Part shown: positions 11,939 through 25,154 of the stretch, one piece after another
Numbering within the stretch: the stretch's first letter is position 1
Layout of the letters: each line of letters starts with the position of its first letter
Assembly (NCBI RefSeq): GCF_050624435.1
Contig: NC_134540.1
Coordinates: forward strand, 103,755,739-103,819,738
Source of the DNA: Tenrec ecaudatus
Lineage: Eukaryota > Chordata > Mammalia > Afrosoricida > Tenrecidae
DNA: 64,000 bases
Direction of reading: 5' to 3'
Program-made: the position numbers and the translations under genes
The notes under the pieces: generated by a model
What the model saw: only the letters and a program-made list of their open reading frames with translations
Told to the model about the DNA's origin: nothing
Databases searched by the model: none

Positions 11939-12851
11939 TGCACACATACATGGATACACATAACATGGTAGCTAATACTAAACACTATTTGGAAAAGGTT
12001 TAGAAATGGAACCTAGCTGATACTCTTAGAAGTATATAAAAGAAGGGTCACTATCTTTGTAATAAGCTACACTGAAAGCAAATGGATTTTAATCACATGT
12101 TCTGTTTATCCAACTAATGCCAAATAGTTGTATCGCATCCGTTCGATTCAGATAACTACAGAATCCTCTTTGAGTGCTTGAGGTCAGGACTAATTATCAC
12201 TCGAGATGTCAGCAGCCACGGCATGACCCCTGGTTGGCAAATGCACATGGTGGTAATTAGGATGTAGGGATCCAGGAACAAGAAAGAGTGGAGCGAGCCG
12301 AGCCCACCCCATCCTCTAGCTGTGGCGGACTCACAGCTCGCAGTGTGTTAGCAGCTTCAGAGGTCATGGCCATGACCCGTGCGGAGGCCTCAGGACCCAG
12401 AAAGTAGCCGAGGCTCACCTGTCATCGTGACGAAAGTCAAAATCTCAGAGCCCTAACCCCACAAGGTTTGGTGGTGGCCAGCCTTGAGCATTGTACAAGG
12501 ATGTAGAACACGGTCATTAAGAGAGATGAATAAGCTCATTTACAATTCTCTTTGGGGCCAGTCTGTTGCTTAAAGCTCTTCCTGACGCATTCTCCTTCGA
12601 AGGCTGTCTGCTATGTTCTTTTATTTATAGTCTAGAATTTAAAATTTTATTTATCTCTGTGGGGTTTTTTTGTTTTGTTTTTAGCACTCTCTTCTTACAA
12701 CGCGCCTGTATGCAGTATAAATCGGTGAGCCAGAGACCTTGCCGCAGTGGCGCTGATGGCTACAGGGGAACCATCACTTTCCCACTTCCAGCTTCCTACC
12801 CTCCAGCAGCTCGCCGGGCCCACCGAAGTGGACTGAGCAACTGGTAGATTA
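11939..12851. other. non-coding, mostly unique
   Basis: No recognised gene or repeat. Confidence 0.45.
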
Positions 12852-13240
12852 GCGCTTTGGATTGAATTGTCCTCCAAAAAGATAGCTTGAAGTCCCAACT
12901 GTTATACTGGTGAATTTGACCTTCAAAGGACTTTGAAGATTTATCACTTAATCTGAGAACCCACCCTGGAAGAGGATGGGTCCTAATTCAATATAAGTGA
13001 TGTCCTTACAAAAAGAGATGAGTGCTCTCGAGGGAAGCTAGCCGCCTGCAGATGGAGGCACAAATTGGAGTGAAACATCTATTACCCAAGTCACATCAGG
13101 TGGCCGTGAGCCACTAGAACCTGGGGAAAGGCCACGAACAATTCCCCCCCTCCAGAACCTTTGGCGAGAATATGGCCCTGCGGGCATCTTGGTTTTGAAC
13201 GCCTGGCCTTTGCTTCAGCAGCCCTAAGAAACTAATGCCC
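12852..13240 (+). mobile_element. MaLR (MLT1-type) LTR remnant
   Basis: 'ttggattgaattgtcctcca', 'gtcctaattcaatataagtg', 'atgtccttacaaaaagagat' and the closing 'agccctaagaaactaatg' follow the order of mammalian MLT1 LTRs (ERVL-MaLR), an ancient LTR family. No internal coding region is present. Confidence 0.7.
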
Positions 13241-13664
13241 TTTGGAATTCTCCATTGTGTGGAGTTAAGGTGACCAGGGGGAGGGTAGGATTTGGTTTTC
13301 TTCTTCCCCACCTGGAGCAGCAGCAGCAGCCTGGTTACCGGTGGAGATACTGACACTGGCTGGCCTTCTCCTAGCAGGTGCAAGGAAATGTAGACCCCGA
13401 GATACAGGATGTCAGCCAGGATGTCCACTTATTAAACTTACATATTAAACTGCATCCCCCCCACCCCGCCCAGCTATCCAGCTGTAACAAAATGGGCAGC
13501 CCAATTTCCCCATTGCTCTTGTCCTCTTAATTTCCAACCAATTCAGAACTTAGGTGACAAAGAGGCTGCTCTAGCTCTCTTACAAGCTCCCCTCAAAGAG
13601 CCCAAACAATTCGTATTGGAGACCAAAAATATATATATATTTTTTAAGTAAGTTGTCTGAAGTG
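13241..13664. other. non-coding, includes a short GCA run
   Basis: Unremarkable sequence with (GCA)5-like 'gcagcagcagcagc' near 13317 and a C-rich patch near 13455. Confidence 0.45.
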
Positions 13665-14032
13665 TATATTACCCACTCTGAAAAAGTACCTGTTGGCATC
13701 CTAACCCCCTACTTGTGGTTGTAATCCTGGAAATGGATTGGTATATTCGTTAGACCCTCTCTTAGTAGAGGGAGCTTTAAATTTAATCACTTTTGAGTTA
13801 TTAAAAGAGCAGACTGGATACAGAGGTGCCAACACAAGGAAAGACAGATGTGATGTAAAAGATCGTCTCTAAGCCAAGGAACCAAGAAAGGCCTGCGGCT
13901 GTCATCAAGGAAGAAATCAACGCAGCGAGAGCCTAATTTTGTCCTCCAGAACTTCGAGGAAATCAAATTCTTTCTGTTAACATCACCCAATCGTGGAGTT
14001 TTTCTTATAGCAGCGAAAGGAAATGAAGACAT
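13665..14032 (+). mobile_element. second MaLR-like LTR remnant
   Basis: 'catcctaaccccctacttgt', 'tggttgtaatcctggaaatg', 'aatttaatcacttttgagtt' and 'cttatagcagcgaaaggaaa' resemble a diverged MaLR LTR. The assignment is weaker than for the copy at 12.9 kb. Confidence 0.5.
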
Positions 14033-14149
14033 ATGTCCACACCTCATTACATAGCTACAGATTGTGTTCTTTCATACACACCTTGCCTTTGAGGGCGTGT
14101 GATCTAGGAAGGCATAGAAGACAGAGATACCCCGGGTTTCAATGTGCCA

Positions 14150-14350
14150 TAGATTCTCGTCCCTGGAGAAGGTCATCGTGTTTGGTAAAGGAGAAGGGCC
14201 TTAATGAGATGGATTCACACCGTGGCTGCAACAACTGGCTCAAACACAAGACCAATTGTGCAGCTGGCCCAGGACCCAACAGCGTTTCCTTCAGTTGTGC
14301 ACAGGATCGCGATGGGCCAGAGCTGACTCCAATCACCACCACAAAGACTG
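14150..14350 (+). mobile_element. RTE-class LINE 3' end
   Basis: 'cttaatgagatggattcaca', then 'gtggctgcaacaactggctc', 'gcgtttccttcagttgtgca' and the tail 'gatgggccagagctgactcc' recur in all RTE 3' ends here (21.0, 32.3, 37.7, 46.2, 55.1 kb). It is 5' truncated. Confidence 0.85.
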
Positions 14351-17300
14351 ACAGTCCAGAGACAGAAAGGGCTATGGAACTTTCAGACAGGAAGGAAACA
14401 CACATGATCTTAGCACAGAAGTCGAAGCCTGGACACCTCCCATGATGATGTCACTCAGGATTTAGGAGGATGGTTATAAGTGCCTTGATGCGTCCTGGTG
14501 CCACCGTGGCTGCTTCCTGAATCTCGCTTCTTGGATTAGACAGGAATTTGTGTTGTAATTATTCACGGACAACTCATGTCATAATAGCAATAATTAAAAC
14601 TTCACAACTGCAGCCTTTCCCTGCTTCGGCTTTTAATTGCACCGAGTTAAAAAGAAAAGTTTGCAGCTTTTGAGAATTTCAGAAAATTATAGCATAAGAA
14701 GTGGGGTGTCTTCGCAACACATTGAGACCCTGGGAAATGGGAAAGGGGGCTTTCAAGGAGTGGGGATAGAGGAAAATGAAACTATAGGCGCCGAGAGAAA
14801 ACCCGTGGCTTCGCTCGCTACGCTACGTTTTCATTGTGGCTGAAATATGGACTGTCTGCGCGTGGACAATTCAAAACACTCGAGTGATGAGTATGATTTC
14901 AGAGTGCTTTCTGACCAATTCCTTTTTTTCTTTTTTTTAAATGAGAGGGAAATGGTGCCTTAGCATCTACCCAACGATCAGAGATTCTTAGATTTAACCT
15001 GGGAGCTTACTGCCCTCTCTGCTCCCTCGTCAGCTTGGCAACAGTGGGCAGATTGGGGTTACACTTAACAGGTGCCCAGGTTGCTGATTGGAAGCACATG
15101 TGCTATGCTTAGAACGTCCTTTAGCTTTCAAAGACTCCCTAGCTAATGGAAATGATTCACACCCTTTCTTGCTGCTGGCAGGAAGGCTGATCGTCTGAGT
15201 CCACCAGAGGCCCCACTAAATGAAAGGCTTGGTCCAGGGATCTACTTCCAAAGGCTGGGACACTGAAAACCCTCCTGAGCAGTTTTACTTTGTCTGTGAC
15301 GCTTGGGTCACTATGTGCTCCAGAGGGATTGCCAGGTTTGAAAAGATATGAAGAGCCAAGACCTCGCCATCATGGCCCTAGCTTTTATGATCTCCTGCCT
15401 GACTAAGAAAGCCCTAGATGAACTCAATGAACGTGCCAAACTCGGAGCATAGAGATGAAGGCATGGGGTGCGAGGGTGTGAGTGCCGTTACTAAAACACT
15501 ACACACTCGCATGCACACACACTTCCAAATGTATAAGCCTGACTTACTTTCCACATACAGATACACACAGCCTCCTCGCCCCAGGCTCGGCTAATTGGAC
15601 AAGGGGTAGGCCATTTCTCTTTGAATTTGAAAGGAAGGGAGACACGCTGGGGCTGAGGGAATATTCCAAAGGTCTCAGTCTCTCTAACTCTGCCTGCCCT
15701 CGAGACAGAAAAGCTGAGAACGCCCTTCCACTGACAGAAGAGAACACAGTACTGAGCAAAACAGAACGAAACAAGAGCAGGGCAGCCGCCTGGGTTTTGG
15801 TTAACCCCCAGTTCCTGAAAGATCTTTTCTAAATCCCAGCCACCTTCCTGCCCTTGATTCCACAAAGCAGATCGATGGATGCCTTTATAGAGATCCCCTT
15901 TGGTGCTTAATTTGTTTTGTTTGTTGCGTATAAAGAGACCGATATATTATAGAGCTATTGGAAATAGCCGCTCGACGTGCAAGTTAAAGACAGAAAGAGA
16001 GAAAAGCATAATTAGTCTTTCTTAAAAAAGAAAAACAGTTGATGTCAAGATCGCACTGATTCCACGTCCGGGGGAGGTGGGGGAGGGTGTGGTGGTGGTA
16101 GGGGTAGGAGAATTGTGCTGTGTGTCTTCAATGGCTGATATTCTGAGAGAAGAGGCCCGGGTCGATTTCAGAGGCTCCTCTGGGCAGACGTGAGCAGCAG
16201 CCTCTGCCACATCCTTCTCTGTCTGAGGTTCTTCCCTGACCAAGGGGGCCCTGAGTCTGAATCAGCAGGAAGACAGTGGATTGAGCCCTGTGGGGAAGTG
16301 TGGTTGGTTGGCATTAACTTGAATGTACCGGGTCTGTCTTCTGTCTCCGCGCAAATCAAGTACAAGAAGTCCCCAGCATCCAGCCCAGAACATCAAAACA
16401 CGAAGCAATTGCTTATCTATCAGTCACAAGTGCCTCCACTTGACAGCCTTTTTTTTAACGAAGAAGAGGGATAAAAAGAGGAGAAAAGAGCATTCTTGTC
16501 CCTGCATTGAAAGGTGTGAAAGCGGTCATTTGTAGCGCACAGCTTCTGCCTTGAACACTGCTCTGCCCGAAATGTAGATGGAGATCAAACTCCCAAGTGC
16601 CGACAAACAAATCATGTAACCCGGTCTCCAGAACACCCAGGGCGTCCGTCTCTGATTCGTGTAAAAAGGCTCACAGGTTGCAAGCATCGTTTCTTCCTAA
16701 TTACCAAAGGCGGGGTTTGTCATGCCAGTCCCGTGCCAGTGCACTAAGCTGGGTCTCTGCGGTCCCCCTTTAAAGTGTGCGTAAAGCTGGGCACCCCGGG
16801 GGCTCGCCCCCAATCCCAGACCCTGGAACCCGGGCCACTGAGGGTCCCGTGCTTCAAAGCTGGGACCAGGCATCTGCAACGCTTTGATTTTGCTGTAACA
16901 GCTTGGCACCCATAGCAACGTGGTTAACGTGAAAAACAGAAGATAAAAACATTCCATTTAATTAAAAGCCCACCGTTCAAGGTAGTATAATTATTACAAG
17001 TGCATTTGATGGCTGTCTGCATTCATTTTGGGTACATAAATTAGTATGCAAATTACCAATCCCGCTCCTGTTCTTAAGAAGTTCCCCTATCAATCTTTCC
17101 TCCATCCTGTGAATTGAATAAAGCGTGGCTTTTTAAAATGCAAACTAAAATTCACATTTATGGTTCTTCTCAAATCCCCCCTGTGCTGGCTAGCTTTGTT
17201 TTTACATGAAGAGTGTTTAATTAACAGAGCTCACCTCGCTCGGAGGGCCTTCAGGACAGCAGAGAAAAGGCCAAGTCACTTCTCTGGTCTTCTGGTTAAT

Positions 17301-18305
17301 GGGGATTATAGACTATTTTCCATCACAGGACCACCTAAGGGAATATTTGTGGGTCTTCATTCAGATTGGTGATGGGAAAATATAGTTCTAATTGACAAAA
17401 ATAAAAAAGTAGATTCCCAAACCATAGATGCCGTATAATCAGAGAAATTCTATAGTGAATGACTTAAAAGACAGAGGAGAGACATTTAGATAAGCAGGCA
17501 GTGGACCCCCCAGAAGTGGTAAGGCTCTGTAAGAACCAAACTCAAACCAACGGGCATTGAGCGGATTCTGATAGAGAGTGATCCTAGAGGACAGGGTAGC
17601 TCTGGCCCTGTGGGCTTCTGGGAAGAGAAAGGCCCATCTTTCCCCTATCAAGTGCCTGGTCATTTCCCACAGCTGTTCTTGCCATGAGGAGCCTACCAAG
17701 TAACACCTGCCACCGGGGCTCCTCTCTAGGCGCCTGCAAGCACAGAGTGTGCCAACCCGACTTCATTCCTTCCTTTGCATAGAATTGCCAAACTGATTAA
17801 CAAGCCAGTTCCACAAATTTAATGTATCTTCCTGTGGACAAGACTTACGGGCACAAACCTTTCATGGTTTCCCAAGACACATGATTTCCTAAGAGACATG
17901 GGGCAGCTGTTTGGACAGTCCCACTTGAAGCTACCTGACTTGAAGGTGAGTCCTAGTTCTGAGCCAGCAAGCTTAGACTGCTGGCCTAAATAAAGTCAGA
18001 GAAAACATGCTGCCATTGTCACCAAGCTAGGAGGGCCACTAATGTTCCCCAGGAAGAAACTCCCGAGATGAAAATACTTCAAGGGATTGGATCTGTCGGA
18101 TGGAGAGAAGAAGGGGGGGGGGGGGAGCAGATCCCTTTTCTAAAACTAGATAACTGATTGAACAAGAGTTCCTTTTAAAAAGAAAACAACAAAAGAAAAG
18201 CCAAAGTTTGCATAACCTATGGGTCCAAGAGTGCCTCTCAGTTTGACAGGGGTGCCTAAAGAATGGGAACCGATTTCATTCGAGTAAAACTTAGGGAACG
18301 TAAGC
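14351..18305. other. non-coding, least repetitive block
   Basis: No repeat family or exon is recognised over almost 4 kb. Features seen are a run of 13 G (18113-18125) and a homeobox-site-like AT-rich patch at 16930-17150 with an octamer 'atgcaaat' near 17046. GC-richer frames at 15.5 and 16.2 kb are open on both strands without domain similarity, so I do not call genes. Confidence 0.5.
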
Positions 18306-18405
18306 TGAATGAGGGCCAGCACTTCATCTTATCCATTGCCAAGAATAGTGCCTAGCACAGTGGTGTTCAACAAATATGGATTGAAAAATAAGTGAATTTG
18401 TTTTT
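18306..18405 (+). repeat. L2/MIR-like 3' fragment
   Basis: 'agtgcctagcacagtggtgt' followed by 'tcaacaaatatggattgaaa' matches the common end of L2/MIR elements. Confidence 0.55.
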
Positions 18406-18414
18406 TTATTCACT

Positions 18415-18800
18415 TTTTAAACTTATCAGGGATTTTCATTGATTATAGAAAACTTGGAAAACACGGAAAAGCATCAAGAAATAAAAAAAATTACCCTTAA
18501 TCTGGTCACTAAGAGATAATCTCTGCAAACATGCTAGCATATTTCCTTCAGATCTGTTTCCTATGTGTTTGCCACATAGTTTTTATTGCAATTTGTTTAC
18601 ATTGTAAAAATTATTTTCTATATCATAAAATCATATGCAGTTTACTAAATTATCATAGTCTATTTTATCAATATGCCTCTTAACTTCCTCAACCATTGGC
18701 CTACCGTTAGCAATTTAGACTTTAGCAAATGTTTTATATCTATATAAATAATGATTCTATAAATATCTCCTTGTGTATAGCTTTTTCTATATTTCAGAAA
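18415..18800 (+). repeat. ancient L1M-like fragment
   Basis: 'gaaaacttggaaaacacgga', 'gagataatctctgcaaacat' and 'ttcctatgtgtttgccac' resemble an old L1M/HAL1-type 3' region. It is heavily diverged, so the family call is tentative. Confidence 0.4.
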
Positions 18801-18979
18801 GTGTTAAGAACTTTCTTGCAGTTAAAGGCATCCAAATGCAATCTGGGTTATTTTATTTAAAAATAGCCAGGAGGGATTGTCCTTCTTAAGTTACGTTACA
18901 ATGCCTATCGCACATGGTAGAGTAGAGGTTAGGGAAACGACTGAGGATAGAGTTGATTGGGGGAAAGCCTATGGCGTTG

Positions 18980-19112
18980 GCTCAGGAGACAGGGCTTTCT
19001 ACTCTCCCAGAGTGACAGTCTCAGACACCCACACGAGGCATTCCACTCTGTCCTATCGGGTCGTCATGAGTCAGAATCGACTCCAGGTTGGGGTTTGTTT
19101 TTTTGGCACTGG
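18980..19112 (+). mobile_element. AfroSINE 3' half
   Basis: Ends with 'cactctgtcctatcgggtcg' and 'tcatgagtcagaatcgactc', followed by a T-rich tail. The head is degraded or missing. Confidence 0.8.
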
Positions 19113-19430
19113 GTTCAAAGGTAACAGTGATTGTGAGGAGGGCCAGGTTGAGGCAGGGCTTTGTTGTGTTGCACATATAAATTCACTGAGTTCGAGCCAA
19201 GTGCAGGGCACCTATCAACAATGACCTTGGGCTTTGGACCCACAGCTATCTCTGCCAGTTCCGTTTCCTGTGACGCTGCCAGCTCAGTGTCCTGTTCGCC
19301 ATAAAATAGGGGCAATAACATGAAGGCATGAACAAACAAATCTGTCTTGTAAGGAGTAGAGCTAGTATGTGAGACAGTTTCACAGACTTGAAGGGGTTAC
19401 CTGGAGGGCCCAGTCTGAAGGACTCCGCAC

Positions 19431-19560
19431 ACGGTAAAGCAGAGGGGCAGTGAAGAAGGTGACCCTCAGTGAGATGACTTGGGACAGTGGCTGCTCCCAT
19501 GGGCTCCAGTATAGTAATTGTGAAGATGACAAAGGACCGACTACAACATCACCAACGTGG
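19431..19560 (+). mobile_element. RTE-class LINE 3' fragment
   Basis: 'ggtaaagcagaggggcagtg', then 'ctcagtgagatgacttggga' and 'cagtggctgctcccatgggc' follow the RTE 3' order. Both ends are cut. Confidence 0.65.
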
Positions 19561-20980
19561 ACTTTTGCGGTGTGCATTTACAGAAAAAAGGAAATATTGC
19601 TCCAAACAATCTGAAGCAATAATGATCCTGTGAATGGAGGCTGTCGTGATTGCCCTTTCTACGACCTTTATTACGTGGTTTTCCAGGTGCCTTTATTAGT
19701 ATTTCTATTATTATTATTCAGCCAACTTGTCCATGTAGAGATGCGTGGCAGGGATACTAGAAGAGCTCACGTAGGCAGGACCAGCTACAGAGTTGGTGGG
19801 AGCCAGTGCACAGTGAAAATTGCAGGACGCCTCCATCATTTAATTGGTTTGTTTTAAGAATTTAAAGATGTGAATGGCGAAATCCTCGTCAGTTGAATAC
19901 CCTGTGATCCACTTTGGGCCTGATCTAATTTTCAACATTTAAATCTGTGGAGTTTTGTTTTTTTATATTGGAGTTTATCTCATACGTATTTTGTCATTAA
20001 TGATAACCCTCTTGAGGATTTGTTATATATTTTTATGTTTTTTTGAATATGAAACCCAGGATTAATGAACTTAGAGAAAAAGCAAATAGAACAAGGGGTT
20101 CCTGGGGGGTGCAGTGGGGGAAGGGGGTAAAGGAGACTGATATCAAGAAGGAAGAGAATGTTTTCAAACTGCTTTGGGTAGCAATTGTACACTACTCCTT
20201 GATGCGATTGAACTAGGAAATGATATGCCATCTGTATTAGTTCCCATTAAAATGTTTTGGGGGTGATAAAAAAAGAAATTACACTGCATTGAATTGAAAT
20301 AAAAGGTTCATTGAGTAAAGCACATGCCCTGTTCCACCAACATTGGGACAAATATAGGGACAAAAGTTACACCAGCCTTGGTTCACGTACTGATGGTTTA
20401 AGGTGCTTTGTCTATAAGCAAAATGCTGTCTGTAAGCATTCAATGTTTGTCTTGATATTTTTTTCTGTTTAACAAGACACTACTCTCATGCATGCTATTG
20501 ATTGGCCAGACAATATAATCTCAAAGCCAAAAGTGTTTACATTGTCATATAATATTGAATGCTATAATTACTGCTAATAAATGTTTGCAAAGAGGTGTGC
20601 TTAGAGCCCGGATCAGGACAACATCCATCAGTATTTTAATGGTTGGGTTGTTTCATGTTGAGCAGTCACATTGCCGAATTCAATCTCCACTGACCATATT
20701 TGAATGATTTAAATCACTTCTACATAAAGTGTCTTAGCATGATTTTTTGCTTACCATCAGCACAAATCTGATGGTCAATGTACATTTGCTATTGCAGGGT
20801 GATACTCAGTCAGCCTCCTCAACGATTCCGAGTCTCAGGAACTCTGTACGGGGGACTGCATGCTGGAATCGCTGACTCAGTGGCAGGGGGTCTGGGCTCG
20901 GTTAGAAAAAGCAAATCTGTCCTCCATAAAGCACAGCCACAATGCTCCTGAGAAGCGAGATTCATAAACCTTCATTTCAG
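19561..20980. other. non-coding, no recognised feature
   Basis: No recognised gene or repeat. Composition is AT-rich around 20.45-20.75 kb. Confidence 0.45.
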
Positions 20981-20981
20981 G

Positions 20982-21220
20982 TACGTTGGACGGGTTCTAA
21001 GGAAAGGCCAGTGCCTGAAGAAGAACATCCTGTTTGGTAGAGTAGATGGTGAGCCCCCCCAAAGAGGAGAGCCGCAATGAAATGGATTGAAAACAGCGGC
21101 TGCAACAAGCGGCTCCAATACAAGCGCAAGGATGAGGTCGTGCGGGATTGGGCAGGTGTTCATTCGGTTGGGCCTGAGGTCGCAGCCAATCTGAACTGAC
21201 TGACTCCGGCACCTGCCCAC
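20982..21220 (+). mobile_element. RTE-class LINE 3' end
   Basis: 'cgttggacgggttctaagga' (counterpart of 'ctttggacatgtt...' in other copies), 'atgaaatggattgaaaacag' and 'cggctgcaacaagcggctcc', ending near 'aatctgaactgactgactcc'. It is 5' truncated and its CpG-rich spelling suggests a relatively less decayed copy. Confidence 0.8.
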
Positions 21221-22796
21221 AGCTCAGCTCTCAAATAGTCACCAGATCACCCGGAACGGCCTCCCTTTGCCATTTCTTTCTCTTTAGATTATCATCTCTT
21301 AGAAAAACGTAAACATATATAAATGGTCAATTCAGGTTAAATCCAGGGATCCTCAAGAGTGTATCCATAAACCCCCAGCGGCCAGAAAAAATATAGACAC
21401 AGTTTGGGAAACATTCATCTGACCTTTACCCATTTCTCTACTTTTCCTTTTATATTGCACTTGTAATTATTGCCTCCCCATAAATTTTCTTTCCTTTCTT
21501 AAGGTGGTCCGATCTAGTTTGCTTTCCTTACTCTTGTCAGGCATCAGACCCCACAGACATTAATCTGCCTAGTAATTCTTTTCTCCTTTTCTCTGGTGGA
21601 GCCCCTGCCACCTCGGTGAGGGGGGCCTCGAATAAAGCCAGGCCACCAACCAGGAAACGACAAGAGGGCCATTCTAATTTTCTCTCTCAGCAAATGCGTT
21701 GCTGATCCTTCTTTGGCCCAGTGTGCCTTCCGCTTCAGTTCCTCGCAGGGCATGTAAATGATCTGCAGCACATCGTTATCTCATCATGGTCTTCTCTATA
21801 TACTGACCCCTTGGCGGGGACATTCACTTGGAGTTGTTTTCACAGCCATGACAGCGAGCAGCTGCTGCTCTTGCCTCACTCTGTGCAGGAGACAGGATGG
21901 CTTGTGGGAAACTCCATATTTAACGAAACTGCAGTCCTGTGGGCATCAGAGCTGGCACCCCAGCCTCACTGCAGCATGTTCTAGCCAACAGGACTACAAC
22001 AAGCGGGTGGGGTGCTGTGCTGGGGTCATTTTTCACTCAACTAGAAGTAACTGAGTTGTTTCAGGGAAACTTTTTGAAATTTTCCAAGTAGTACAAGCAT
22101 ACTGTTGCATATTTTAGGACCAGAAAAAAATCACTCCACGTTAAATACTCAAAAGGCCCAATAACTTTCCAGTTCCCATCGGGGATTATTCCACACTGAG
22201 TAAATGAGTTATACCCTGGAAATCCATTGCATCGTGATTCCTGGTTGCTCACCAGCCCCCGTAACAACACACTTAGACTTAGGACTTGGAGTTCCTTCTG
22301 CTAGAGAAAGGGTTTATTGCCCCCTCAATTAAAATTAGAGGTGGCCAAATTATTTTCTTCAGCCAAAAGAAGGTGGGGGTGCAAGTGATGCGGTGCAAGG
22401 TCTGAGTCAAAGTCTTAAGAGCTATTTCCTTCTAGAAGCTTCCACCACATGCCATGGGAAGAAAATGCCCCAGCCAGATCACTGCTCCCAGGTGTGAGCT
22501 CCAGACCCAGCCTGCAGTTTGAGCTTAGCCCAGCTAGCCGAGTTTAGGACAGGCAAACCCCAGCCAACCCACTGAGGCCTGAAGGTGAGTCAAGGACGAT
22601 TGTTTAGGGTCTTTAAGTTTGGGGCTCAGGATCAGATGAAGGCATTTGAAAGACATTAAACACTGACCATCTGTGCTGCTCCTCCTTCCATTTGCTCACA
22701 CATTCAAATGGGATATTGCAAGAATCCGCAAATAGACATGTGTATATATTTGTAGGTACGCATGTGTCTTACCTGTCTATGATGTAACATATTAAA
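21221..22796. other. non-coding, no recognised feature
   Basis: No recognised gene or repeat. Confidence 0.45.
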
Positions 22797-22978
22797 GCTG
22801 ACTGCCTTCGAGTCAATGCTGACTCATAGCGACTTCTTGTGGGTTTCTGAGACTTTAACTGCTTATGATAGTAGAAAGCCTAGTCTTTCTCCCAAGGAGC
22901 AGTTTTCGGGTGGTTTCGAACTTCTGACCATGTGGATGACAGTCCCATATATAACCACTACTCCACCAGGGCTCCTAC
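22797..22978 (-). mobile_element. AfroSINE, antisense
   Basis: 'cgagtcaatgctgactcata' and 'gcgacttcttgtgggtttct' at the left (tail), 'ccactactccaccagggctc' at the right (head). It is essentially full length. Confidence 0.9.
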
Positions 22979-24029
22979 TTATTTTCCATGCTGCTATAGT
23001 CATTTGTCCTTGCCCAGTAACTGCTCATACCGAATCTGGTTACGTACTAGGTGAATGTTTAGTTACACTAGGAAGCCCACCCTCCACCTCTTGGTAATTG
23101 GAAAAAATAGTATATTAAAAAAAAAACCTGCCAAGATAAGGAGTCTAATTACATGCGAGGAGACCTTAAGAGGCAGATGTCTTTGAAAATGTTGACATGG
23201 TGGAAGCCTCATAGCTTAAACAACATTGTGCCTGGTCATGCTCATGACGTTGAATGAAACGTGTTTCAATCTGGCACAGTCTCGCGCATGCAAGCTGATA
23301 TCAATTTCCTTTAATCCCCCCGACCGCTCTCTTTCACTGCAGCTTCCGTTCTGCTTTGCATCTCGGGGCCTTGGCTTTGGACAGCTGCTGCCTATTTCAT
23401 GGAGGTCCCTAAGCCCGGGTTAACCTTGGTGATCGGGTAATCAGCCCCTCGTTGGGACAGCGTGCTCCCCAGCAGGAATGAAGCAAGAAATAACCATTAG
23501 AGAAATTTCCAAATGTTCGTGCATTGGATGGTGTTATGTAGTCACCATGTAAATGTTTGCCCAGCAGAAAACCCCACGTTTTTGGAGGACAGTGACCGGC
23601 AGCTTTCATCTGGCTTTGTGCCCTGGGCACCAAGCACCGTGCCTCGGCTGGAATCGGAGCTCAGTGAACAGTGGCAGAGGAAGAAGCCCGTGAAGCTCAA
23701 GGGTACATACAAAGAGACCAATGAATGTGGCCTCTGCTCCTCCCCCAAGAAACGTTCCTCAGAAAATCGGAGAAATGGCTAACGGCTTCTAAGGCACTCG
23801 GAGGATCAAATCTGGGATGTGCTCAGACTTCTGGAAGAAAGAACATGGTTGTAGTAGTTCAAGGCCTTTTCAACCCGCCGTGACAGAGAAGACCTGCTCC
23901 GTGGTCCTGTCTAGGCTGTTCTGTTTAGAAGTCACCAGATGTGTCTCCTTCGGAACCACTGCCTGGGCGCAAACCACCCATGCAATTCCACCAACAGCCT
24001 TTAGAAAGAAATGACTCCAACAAGCAAGC
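22979..24029. other. non-coding, mostly unique
   Basis: No recognised gene or repeat. Confidence 0.45.
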
Positions 24030-24205
24030 GACCCCATTGTTGTCAATGCAATTCTGAGTCTTGGCGACCCTGGATGGGATTTCTGCGGCTGCCAGTCCAT
24101 GTCAGCAGACGGCCTCGTTGTTCTCCCACCGAGTGCCTAGTAGCCTCGCAGTTAACAGTTCAAAGCTTACCAGGCAGATGGACATAGCCACCCGGGTTCC
24201 ACAAC
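24030..24205 (-). mobile_element. AfroSINE, antisense, diverged
   Basis: 'gcaattctgagtcttggcga' at the tail end, 'cagacggcctcgttgttctc' in the body and 'cagttaacagttcaaagc' near the head. It is diverged but in the correct order. Confidence 0.65.
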
Positions 24206-24349
24206 TGATAAGTGAAGGTAAGTTTCTCGGTTGGTTTGGGGGACCTTTTCCCCCCTCTGGTGATGAAATTGTAAGCTGAAATCTCCTCCATCTATTTTTA
24301 TAGCTGCCTAATCTGGAAACAAAAGACTATCTGAGAAGCAAGCGCGGGT

Positions 24350-25150
24350 GTTGTCATGCTGTTAAGGGCTGTGGGGTCCGTCCGATCCATAGCGAGCCTA
24401 TACACCACAGGGCAAAACCCAGCCTGGTCCTGCGCTGTACTCTTAATGATCACTGCTTGAGCCTCTGTTGGAGGCACCGTGTCTGTCTGTCTCCCTGGAG
24501 GCTTTCCCCCTGTCCTTCTACTTTACCAAGTATGATGTGCTGCTCCAGAGACTAGTCTCTCCTGACAGTGTGTACAACGTATGTAGGACGGAATCTGGTC
24601 ATCCTTGCCTCTGAGGATCATTCTGGCTGTACTTATTCCAGGAAAGATCTGTTTGTCTTTTTGGTCCCATGGTACTTTCAATAGTCTTCTCCAGCACCAC
24701 AATTCAAATGCATCCATCCTCCTTGGATCCTCTGTATTCAGTGTCCAAAGTTCACATGCACACGGGGCAGTTAAAAATACCATGACTTGAGTTAGGTACC
24801 CCTAGGCCCTCACAATCGCATCCTTGTTCTTCAATACCCTAAAGTGTTCTTCTATAGCAGATGGATCCTGTGCAATACAGCTTTTGATCTCTTGACTTCG
24901 GTTTCCATGAGCACTGATTGTGCATCCAAGCAAAACAAAATCCTGGACAACTTCAGTCTTCCCTCCATTTATCATGATGGTACCTGTTGGCCCAGCTGGG
25001 AAGATTCTGTGTACTTTGCGTCGAGTTCTAATCCATACTGAAGGCTGCAACCCTTGATCTTCATCAGCCAGTGGGTCAAGTCCTCCTCATGATCAGCAAG
25101 CAAGGTGTGTCACCTGCATATCACAGGTTGTTGATTACCTGAAAATCATC
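24350..25150 (-). mobile_element. RTE-class LINE, 3' ORF part
   Basis: Antisense RTE blocks appear in order: 'taccaagtatgatgtgctgc', 'ggtactttcaatagtcttct', 'catgacttgagttaggtacc', 'gagcactgattgtgcatcca', 'tttatcatgatggtacctgt' and 'gcatatcacaggttgttgat'. The reading frame is broken. It ends on the right near the YADD-motif region. Confidence 0.88.
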
Positions 25151-25154
25151 CTAA

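Noticed and set aside
14023..14445. 140-codon + strand open frame
   Set aside because: Runs across a MaLR end and an antisense-of-frame RTE 3' end. No domain.
15482..15865. overlapping frames of about 116-124 codons on both strands
   Set aside because: Open on both strands without domain similarity or a codon signature. Consistent with chance in a GC-richer stretch.
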